Shown here piece after piece: positions 33,594-42,457 of a stretch of DNA of 64,000 nucleotides. Every line of letters begins with the position of its first letter. Within the stretch, counting starts at the first letter, position 1. The notes under the pieces are model-generated. The model made no database searches. It worked only from the letters and a program-made list of their open reading frames with translations, and was not told the origin of the DNA. This DNA comes from Acanthaster planci (taxonomy: Eukaryota; Echinodermata; Asteroidea; Valvatida; Acanthasteridae): the NCBI RefSeq assembly GCF_001949145.1, contig NW_019091366.1, positions 2,365,006-2,429,005 on the forward strand, given 5' to 3'. The translations under genes and the position numbers were made by a program.

Positions 33594-36500
33594 TTATGTC
33601 TCCTTAGACGGCTTCAAAGCTTGATGCGAGGCGACATAAGCACTCTCAGGGAAAAACTCCTCAAGTCGATCTGGATGTGCAAGATACCTGTTAGTTATGA
33701 GATGAAAGATTTGGAATTAGCTCACGATATTTGCTGCAGTGTCTTCCCAGTGCTACCTTTATTTAAAGGTACTTATCAATCATATCCGTTAGCCAAAGCC
33801 AGGTCAAGAGATTCAAGAATGCCTTTCTAAACATGATGCAATGATTTTTCAGCCCCTAATTCAAGGGTGAGATTTGTCAGTATTTTTCCAGACAATTTTC
33901 CTTGCTCTCAGGAATTTTCAAACAATCTCTGAATTTTTAGCATATTTTTTAGCATACTTTATACAACTTGATAAAGAGCACATGAAATGGGTATTTTAAG
34001 ATGTGAATTGAGACAAAGACTATTGCTGGGGGGCCCTCCAAACCTTTGGTGATAATTTTGTGTACATTCCACTTTCCTCCAATCTCATCCCCTGCTCATT
34101 ATGCACAAGTTAACAGGTCTACCCTCTTCAAAAGATCTGAGGGGTCAATTTCATAGAGCTGCTTAAGCATGAAATTTGCTTATGCACAAAAACCTTGCTT
34201 GATAAGTCAGGTAACCAGCCTAAACTCCATCTGATGTGTATTGTTTTGGGTTTGTATTAAGCTGTTTTTGGTTAGCATAACAATCAGATAGAGTTTGAGC
34301 GGGTAACCTTTGTTTATTAAGCGAAATTTTTTCCCGCTTAAGCAAATTTTGTGCTTAAGCAGCTCTATGAAATTGGTCCCAGGCTCTTACTTGAGGAACA
34401 ATTCAATGTGTTTAAGTAGTGGACGAAGCTTCTTTGGAGGCAGATCCATCTTGCCAAGTAACTCCGGAAGCTTGACTGGTGGGGGAAAAAAGGTATAAGA
34501 ATCAAATCATAAATATTCATGAAGTGGAAGGGATAACAGTGGTTTAGACTCAACACCAAGGAAACAAAGCCTTGATATAATGTGGTTAACTCTTGAAAGA
34601 CAAAATAGCTATAGTGCACTTGAAGTGAACTATGTCTCAATACAATTTCGTAAGGAATTTTCCTATTTCTTGTATAATTCACAACTGTGGAAGAACCTCA
34701 AGGCACCTACTGTGTATTTTAGCTTCGAAACAACTCCAAACTCCATAGGAATAATAGGTCTACCCTCTTCAATCCAGTAAAAGCAATCAAAATCTCCGCT
34801 TGATTTTAAGAATTTGCGTTAAAGCCTGTCTAATTTTTTTGAGCCACCTGACTTACCAAAGAGTCGCATTAGATGCTGTGCTCCATACATTTTACAGGGT
34901 AGAATCTTGCCATCGTAATTAGCATTATCGTCTAGAAGTCTACACGACGGGAGCTTCATGTCACATCCATTAGCCGCACTGTTCTTTCCATTGTGACTGG
35001 CCACTTTCCCATTGTTGGACGAGGACTGACTAGATTCTGTTGATTCTGATCGAATCAAGGGAGTAACTTCAGGTTGGGTTTCTGGGGTTGGGGAGGAAGG
35101 AATGGAGGAAACGCTGGAGAGTCTTGCAGAATGACGTAACACCGGTCTGGAGGTGGAAGGATTGGTACCCGCTGAGCTGCTTGCAGTGTCTTTGTTTTGG
35201 TTTGATGTGTCCACAGAATGCCTCTTAGGGTATGGAGATCTTGGGTGATGGTCCACGTCTGGGCAGCGTCTCTTCACCGGTGGTAAAGGGTCAGCTAGGG
35301 TAATCTGGCCACTAGTTGACAGTCTACGCGTTACCCTCCTTGTAGGTTCTTCTTTGGGTTTCTCTGAGGTATTTTTGGTATCAACGATTGGCTTGGTTGT
35401 CTCCTTGGTAGGTGAGGATGACGCACTCTGCTTTCTGGGTCTGCCTCTTTTAACTGGTGACCTGCTGAGACAAGTACCAGTGATTTCAATGAACAGTTTC
35501 TATGGCAGCTCCAATTAAGAGCCCCTCTGCAATCACTGAACTGATATTTTAAGCTCATATTTTGAGGAATTTGTGTTAGAAGTAATGAACACTTTGAGAT
35601 AAATTTCAACGTCAGTAGTGTAATAACCCAGCTTCCAATTTTAAGACTTAAATCTTCCAGAATGTTGACACTTGGTTGATATTCCTAAGATTGCTGATTT
35701 CCACGCGATTACTTAGATTACTTATGCTCTAGCTGATAAATACATTGGAAACAAAAAAACAAGTTTCTCATACTTACGGTGCTTCACGTATCGCATCTTT
35801 TACATAACATGACACCACAATTTTCTTGTACTGTTGATGTTCAACGCTGTAGAGCAAGTTGGTTGGAAGGAGAAAGTCAAAAATGATGCGTAGACCATCC
35901 ATGACTTCCTTACACAAATCGACACTGGAAACAAAATACAAAAAGATATGATCACAAACGTTGAAAAAGTACAAAAGACGTGGTCCTTCTTGAAAAGCAA
36001 GAACTGCCAATAAAATAAAAGCAGAGTTTTCCTCATGATCTTTGCTGAGATGCACACACCTGCAAATTTGTTTAAAAAGGTTACAACCTCTCCAGAATGC
36101 CATGGCAACATGAACCTCATCATGCTTCCCTTGTGTAAAATGACTCACTTGTATTTTGGTTGTGGTGGTGGAACTAGACCTTCTTTTGCCACCGTGCTGA
36201 CAACATTCTGCGACTGACTTCTCTTTTTCTCATGAACCTGGACGTTGATGGCAAAGTGTCTGATGTAACCTTCCATGATGGACAGTATAGTGTGTTCACA
36301 TGGTAACTTCACCAGCTGAGAACAAAGATTAGATGTTAAAAACTTTCCTGATTTAAACCCAGCAAAGCTGAACTTAACACCCAAAAGCAGAAAAATTGGC
36401 ACTGGTTCACTTCTCTCCAGTAGGCTGAGAGAAGATCTAACACAACAAGAACAGAGAGCGAGTTACTGTTACAAAATCTTGATGTGAACCAGGAAGGAAT

Positions 36501-39500
36501 GGCTCAGATCTCAGTACAAGAGCCAGCAGGTGATGAAAACAGAGGAGTAAATTACTTATTGCAAACAGTATATGGTTGATCTGACTACGGAAGAAAGCAG
36601 TGATAAATCTTGGCATTGAAATCAGTTCAATTCAGCGCACTACTTGATTGACAGGGGCTGATTTCATTCCAGTCATCAGTGGGTGTGGTGAATGCCTTTA
36701 ATAGTGGGAAGGAGGTCAGAGTCTAAAGTGGTGAATGCCTTTAATAGTGGGAAGGAGGTCAGAGTCTAAAGTGGTGAATGCCTTTAATAGTGGGAAGGAG
36801 GTCAGAGTCTAAGGTAAAGGAGCTTCTCATTGTTTACAATTATTTACCTTATTTTTACGAGTGATGAAGTAGCAGTCATCTTCTAGTTTAGTCTTGAGTG
36901 CCTCAGGCAGAGGAATGGGGATCTCCACAGCCTCTAATTCTGCACTGGAGGACTGAAAACAACCAATGGTCATCTCAAAACGGGCGTTTCAAAACAGTGT
37001 GTCTCAAAGAGGTTGCACCGCGTTGGCCAATCACAATGTCCGAAATCTGTCGACCCAATGCGTGTGTGGAAAGGGTCAACAGATTTCGCGCGTTGTGATT
37101 GGCCAATGCATTGCAAACTCTTGGAGGCGCACTATTGTGAATATTAAAAAGGTCAAATCTTTGGCAACAGAATTGCAAGGTTGACTGAGAAAAATCCTTG
37201 GTATAGCTGAGTCTGAGAAACAAGAGGTTAACACCATCTGCCGTGACCAAAAGGCTCCTGATTAATGATTAGAGGCAATATTGAGTCTCAATCACTGACA
37301 GGTCAACACATGAATTCCGGCCTGCCATGAGCAATAGTCTTCAAGACATCAAAAAGAAGATAACTAAGATGGACGAGTCACACTTACTGAGTCATCACTA
37401 TCGTCACTATCGGCTACACCACTGCTCATGTCCGAATCTGAACCTAAACAAGAGAAAGGGAACGACTTTTATTTCAAAATCTTCTAAGATTCTAAGAATT
37501 CATTGACTGCAGCTATAACATCACAACCTTCTGAAGAAATACAGACGTATGTCATAAAGGTATTGACACCTTACATACTGGCACGTGCACTGGCTTAACA
37601 ACCAATCACAGTGAACTTCTCTAACTGAGCCGACCAATGAGGTTGCTTTTAATATCAGCCATTACCAAAGACTTTAATTGGCAGCTTGCTGGGCATAAGC
37701 TAACACTGAGGGTGCATTCAAGCATGCTACCTGTGTTAACCTGAGTATACCCCTGAGCATAAGAACAGGAGTATGACCCAGGGATCAGGCCAAGTATATT
37801 CCCAGTCACAGCAGTGAGTATGACCCAGGGATCAGGCCGAGTATATTCCCAGTCACAGCAGTGAGTATGACCCAGGGATCAGGCCGAGTATATTCTCAGT
37901 CACAGCAGTGAGTATGACCCAGGGATCAGGCCGAGTATATTCTCAGTCACAGCAGGAGTATACTCTTGATCCACGAGTCTTGCACTCGCATCATTTTCCT
38001 ACACTTGAGAGTCAACACGAGTAGCATGCGCAAACACACCCCAAGACTTAAATAACTCTACCATACTTCAACAACCAATCACGATGAAGTCCTCTAAATT
38101 GACCAATGAGGCTCCTTTTTATATCAGCTATTACCAGAGACTTTACTTGGCAGCTTACTAGACATGAGCTAACACTGAGCATTAAATACCAATCAATCAC
38201 AGTGAAGTCCTGAGACTAAATTGACCAATGAGGCTCCTGTTACCATCAGCTAGTACCAGAGACATTAGTTAGTGGCTTACAAGGCATGACCTAACACTGA
38301 GAGTTCCATACCTTTACCAGCCTTTCTCTTCCTAGCCAATTCTACCAGCTCAGCCAAAGTCTTCTTTTTCTTCTTCTTCCCCCTTCAAAAATAACAAAAA
38401 CCTCTTTGAAACTCTGAATGATGATTTGTGAATAACTAGGCTGTTAAATTTCAGAAACAACAGTGTGCCTCAAAGAGGTTGCACCGCGTTGGCCAATCAC
38501 AATGTCCGAAATCTGTCGACCCAATGCGTGTGTGGAAAGGGTCAACAGATTTCGCGCGTTGTGATTGGCCAATGCGTTGCAAACTCTTGGAGGCGCACTA
38601 TTGTGAATATTAAAAAGGTCAAATCTTTGGCAACAAAGACTTTCAGAAGCAAGTTCTAAACTATTAGCAAAAACGTGCATCCTTAGCAAATCAGTGCACG
38701 CTTATTTACAAAATACTCTACAACTGCATTTAGCGATATGAAGAAGCTGCACGGAAATTCACGGGTAGCCAATTTTGGAAAATCCCTTCTACTGATATGA
38801 TAATGATTTTTAAATCTGGAATATTTCAATATCAAGTTGCAACTTACATTTTTGCCAGTGCCTGCCGATGAAGTTTCCCTTTTAGCTCCAGGTTTTCGTC
38901 TGTGTATCTTAAGATGTAGTGTGCAGGAGCCCAACGATCCCAACTATTGGAAAATAACATGACCACAAGGAATTGTGTGAAGTTAACAACTGTCTTAAGA
39001 TTTTTCAAATCTGCCAGAACTTAGAAGATAACTCAAGATTTTGTAAGGGGCTCATGTAAAGACTTAACATTGAAGCATCAATTTTTTTCAATATTTTGCT
39101 AAACTAAGTTCATAAAGTGACATGTATTTTACTTCAAACCAAATTAAACTGGAAATCTTGCCATCATTCAATCATTGTTCATCAGAAAATGAAAAATAAG
39201 ACGATATCCAAATCTCTTTCTGCATTCATTTTTTTGCAACTGACCTGCTGTTCCAACCATTGAAGTGTACCAAATATTCTGGGACTCTGCGATTGGTCGT
39301 TTCATCTTTTGTCCATTCCACATCCAAAATCTTTTGATCATGAAGAGAAAATTAAACACAAATACTTTAATGACAATCATATTAACAACATGAAAATATA
39401 TGTAAGTTCTGATATACCTGCACAAATATTACTCAACCAAAATGCTGTCAAACATTAATTTTTTTGGCCGATAAATTTCAACACTTAACATCCACAATAC

Positions 39501-40385
39501 ATTGTATGCAAGTTATGACTACACATGGGAGCAAGTACTAATCAAAACAACACACTCCATATGCTCACCGTAACAGTTCCATTTGAAACTGTGAAAAATT
39601 CTCCAAGCTAAGATTTCAAATTCATCCAGATATGCATATGAAAAATATCATACTTCTTTGAACTCTAGTTCTAAACCAGTTCATAACAAACCTTCAATAC
39701 CTCTTTTGATAGGGGATCAGACTTGGCCATGAATTCCCCCAAAGCATCTATCTAACGGTCTTTTATCACGGTACAAAGAGCTGGTGGTGTGGCCCAAACC
39801 AGACACGAGACAGCTGTATGCTTTGTTTGAACCTTGAGGGGGGCAGGTGGTACAAACGGAAAACATGGGCAAAAGGCCAAAAGATCACATTGTTGACACT
39901 ATTCACACTACGCCAACAGAGGGCGCTAGAGCGAGTCCTGATTCATCGAAGTGAAAATTCTTCGTTTCGAAAACAACGAAAATGCATGCAAAATGACCGA
40001 CCAAAATGTACATTCCTGTTTCAGAAGTTGTATATTCAATTACGGAATTAAAGGGTGGAATCAATGAAAATGTATTACCTCATCTAAACCGTACGTAACT
40101 TCACAGAATGCGAGAGAAATTCGGAGTTGAATATCCCTATTTTGCATAATAAACCTCGCACGCTGTGCCGTTCGACTCCTCGCGCGCGCACACTGAGATT
40201 CGATTTTATTCGACTCATTTGAATTAACTTGAGTCCATGAATGCTAAATCGATCATGTTGCTACTTACTTTGGAGTCGTAAAGGACCCTTGCCTTCGTAG
40301 GATCAGGTTCATAACATAAAACATGTTCTCCAACGCTAAATTCGGCGGGTGTTAGGCCCCTTGTTGCGATCACCGACGTCGTCAT
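33594..40385 (-). CDS. MSL3: MSL3, chromatin-reader subunit of the MSL complex, 11 exons
   Basis: Known role: MSL3 is the chromo-barrel/MRG subunit of the MSL histone H4K16 acetyltransferase complex. Exons in order: 40269-40385, 39245-39330, 38848-38943, 38312-38382, 37388-37443, 36848-36952, 36149-36315, 35778-35924, 34857-35464, 34391-34475, 33594-33687. They total 1632 bases, in frame throughout, giving 543 residues (human 521). The chromo-barrel spans about residues 14-85 ([21 protein letters not shown], then [20 protein letters not shown]). The MRG domain starts near residue 155 ([55 protein letters not shown]). It is split by a long disordered insert encoded in exon 9 and resumes with [21 protein letters not shown] and [11 protein letters not shown]. 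The start context CCACCATGA is strong. Convergent with the 27934 gene and head-to-head with RBM41. Confidence 0.96.
34141..34380. mobile_element. Palindromic MITE beside the MSL3 exon 10 donor
   Basis: The left end is GGGGTCAATTTCATAGAGCT followed by GCTTAAGCA. The right end is the inverted form TGCTTAAGCAGCTCTATGAA followed by ATTGGTCCC. The 29-bp inverted ends are nearly perfect and the interior is non-coding. The element lies in MSL3 intron 10 and its right edge is 10 bases from the exon 10 border at 34391. Confidence 0.92.
34857..35464 (-). CDS. MSL3: MSL3 exon 9, disordered insert with AT-hook-like motif
   Basis: This is the largest MSL3 exon. It opens with a tandem CAGCAG acceptor (35465-35467 or 35462-35464 side), so either 35464 or 35461 can be the first base; both keep frame and differ by one Arg. 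Near the start it encodes [19 protein letters not shown] with flanking basic residues is an AT-hook-like core (residues 287-293). The rest is Ser/Thr/Pro-rich until [18 protein letters not shown], where the MRG fold resumes. Confidence 0.92.
36685..36813. repeat. 43-bp tandem repeat, 3 copies
   Basis: The unit begins GTGGTGAATGCCTTTAATAG and continues with TGGGAAGGAGGTCAGAGTCT. Copies start at 36685, 36728 and 36771 and are almost identical. The array is in MSL3 intron 6, ending about 35 bases before the exon 6 border at 36848. Confidence 0.95.
36993..37169. mobile_element. MITE family B, copy 1 (MSL3 intron 5)
   Basis: This 177-base element has long inverted arms: GTTGGCCAATCACAATG on the left and CGTTGTGATTGGCCAATGC on the right, with GAAATCTGTCGACCC against GGGTCAACAGATTTC. 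It is nearly identical, at the same length, to the copy at 38459-38635. Its left edge is about 40 bases from the exon 6 acceptor (exon border 36952). Confidence 0.93.
37601..38302. repeat. Three ~110-bp degenerate direct repeats
   Basis: Copies at about 37601-37710, 38074-38180 and 38188-38302 share ACCAATCAC, GACCAATGAGGCTCCT, a TATCAGCTATTACCAGAGAC-like block and end in CTAACACTGAG. They lie in MSL3 intron 4. The 47-bp minisatellite sits between copies 1 and 2. Confidence 0.88.
37767..37954. repeat. 47-bp minisatellite, 4 copies
   Basis: The unit GTGAGTATGACCCAGGGATC plus AGGCCGAGTATATTCCCAGT plus CACAGCA repeats at 37767, 37814, 37861 and 37908 with few substitutions. It is in MSL3 intron 4. 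Confidence 0.95.
38459..38635. mobile_element. MITE family B, copy 2 (MSL3 intron 3)
   Basis: Same 177-base element as 36993-37169, in the same orientation, differing at only a few positions (for example GTGTGCCTC for GTGTGTCTC). The inverted arms contain CCAATCA / TGATTGG CCAAT-box words. The near identity implies recent movement or gene conversion between the two introns. Confidence 0.93.
40269..40385 (-). CDS. MSL3: MSL3 exon 1, start of chromo-barrel
   Basis: 39 codons from [10 protein letters not shown] to ARVLYDSK, ending at an exact codon border before [26 protein letters not shown] aligns residue by residue with human MSL3 ([18 protein letters not shown]), which fixes both the identity and the start. 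Confidence 0.95.
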
Positions 40386-40629
40386 GGTGGACTTTAAAAA
40401 CAGAAAATCGATTTTTTTTGGACGTCTGGACCCTGTATTCATTAAAGGACAATATTAACAGGGATGCGGTTGGGAGCCCGACTAAATTACCGGGCATGCT
40501 GAATACATGGTGGCTTTAGAGGGCGCGTTTATCATCAATAAAACCGCGGCAGCAGCGCAGACGACATGGACAGCTTGTGATAGGCCCCTAATCGAAGTTT
40601 TGTTTAATTTCGACATGCACGTTACCCCA
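40386..40629. promoter_or_regulatory. MSL3-RBM41 bidirectional promoter and probable RBM41 5' exon
   Basis: Only about 240 bases separate the MSL3 start codon from a good plus-strand donor, CCCCA|GTAAGT at 40629/40630. The RBM41 start codon at 42458 follows an acceptor (ACTACTCTAG), so RBM41 needs a 5' non-coding exon, and this is the best place for it. The interval is locally GC-rich (GGCGCGTTT, CCGCGGCAGCAGCGCAG) and holds an AAGCCACCATGT-like YY1 word on the minus strand (near 40508). The first-exon borders are inferred. Confidence 0.5.
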
Positions 40630-41098
40630 GTAAGTACCACCACAAGCAATTACTGAAAAACAATGGAACAAGGTCTTGAAGAAGCGATGTTTTCCGCGTT
40701 ATCTGTGTCAAAAATTGATAGAAAATAAAATAATTGATTCTCGAATCTTGGATCTTTTGGATCAGTCCGTGTCAGTATATATACCATAAATATAAAAGAT
40801 GTCTGGTTTTACTAGAAGACTGGTTAACTGTAAAGACCCTTATATTCTTGTCACACTTTCATGATTTTACTGCTCTCTTGTCAGACCTATTCTTGGGTAT
40901 ACTGCCCCAGTTTGGTACTCAAGTTATCCTTGCCAACGAAAATCATTGGAAGGAGTTCAAATGTGATTTATTCGTTCCTGTTTGGGCCTCCCAAGACGTC
41001 ATTTGCCAAATTCCAGCAGGGATAATAAAGAGTACTCGACCTGCTGTTCCAAGCTGGGTCTGTCCTACTGAACGAGTAGGCTAAACTTTTTCGCAGTC

Positions 41099-42087
41099 GT
41101 GTTTGAAGCCAAATGTATCTATAACAAATTCGACATTGAATCAGAGAGCTACATGTATATCAATCTCAATTCTAGACACATTGATGATGTTAAATTTATT
41201 CATTACTATTCTAGAACTATAGCTTTTCATGAGTCACTTTTTGTCAGATTCCCCCATTTGTGGGATACTCTGCCCACTGATGTAGTAGATAGTACATGCC
41301 ATCTTGAGTTTTTATACAGACTGGAGTTTGCTTAACCTTTTTTTGAACCCTGTTATTTTCTCTTAATCTCATGTTTTTTTTATAAACTGTTTGTTTATAT
41401 AACTCGGTGTCTGTGTTTGTGCAGTTGTTGCTTGTTTTTTGGGTCGTTTCTTCATTTGTACATTTGTCTGTTGGTTTGTCTTCTGTCTGTCTGTCCGTCT
41501 GGTGTGGGTGGGCTGACCGATTGACCGTCTGTTGTCCTTTTGTCTTATTTTTGGTTCTGTTTTGTTTGTTTTGTTTTTACTATTTATGTGTTTCGAAGGT
41601 TGTGTTTCTCCGTCTGTGGGGTCATCTGTTTCTTGTTGACTGTCTCTTTGGAGTTGGTTTTGTTGGGGTTCCCTTTTGTTTTTAGATTTTTAATTACCAT
41701 CGGAATGTTTTCCTTGTTTTTTTGTTAATATGGTGCAACACATAATATTATCACATAAACCCCAGGATTTTGTAATATTTTCTTGGGTGATTCTTTTCGC
41801 CCATGGGATTATGTGTTTTAATGTGTGTCTGCTAAAATGTTTTTGATTCTGCAATTTACGGTAGCGTTCTTAGTCATGTCATGGGAGAACTACATGATTG
41901 TGATTTAGTTGACTTTTAAGTAATCGCGCAGAGGCATGCAACTCCTGTTGGTGTTAGGGTCTTAGTCTTTTTATAAGGTTTGATGTTATATTTAAACTTT
42001 GTCTTTTTTATGTCTATACTGTGTGCAATATTTATTTTTTTTTACCCTTGTAAATTTGACCTGCAAAATAATTAATGAAATGAAATC
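41099..42087 (+). mobile_element. 5'-truncated non-LTR retrotransposon (LINE) end
   Basis: The frame at 41099-41335 ends with ESLFVRFPHLWDTLPTDVV followed by a short helix-like tail. This is the usual C-terminus of LINE reverse transcriptase ORFs (R.P.LWN.LP..V pattern). A T- and GT-rich untranslated region follows, and the element ends in AATTAATGAAATGAAATCG, a short tandem tail typical of L2/CR1-like LINEs. The 5' border may reach back to about 40800. It lies in RBM41 intron 1, in the same orientation as the gene. Dead copy. Confidence 0.6.
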
Positions 42088-42457
42088 GTATAATTTGCAT
42101 GCACTTCTCAACGCGTTTTATTTTTAACATGTTCAGACCTACATCATGTAGGCCCCTACATGGTTTAACTGAGCAGTAACGTACATGTAACACGCAGTGT
42201 TGCATGTGTACTGCACGTCATGTACATGTACATGCAAGAAGGAGTTCCATATATGGATGCCACCCGACAGCCTAAAAACCCTATGGGACTGGTCTGAAAA
42301 ATTCTAAGTGTTTTCTAAGTAAGCTACTTGCTTTTTCCCTCTTAAATTGAACTTTTCTGGAAATGTTTTTGTTTTCTGAAGGCTAATACTTGTAATACTA
42401 GCATCCGTATATGGAACTCTTCTCGCACCTGACATCCCTGTCACAACTACTCTAGGT

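Noticed and set aside
41407-41728. Hydrophobic, membrane-like frames
   Set aside because: They arise from the GT- and T-rich 3' untranslated part of the LINE remnant; there is no conserved membrane protein pattern.
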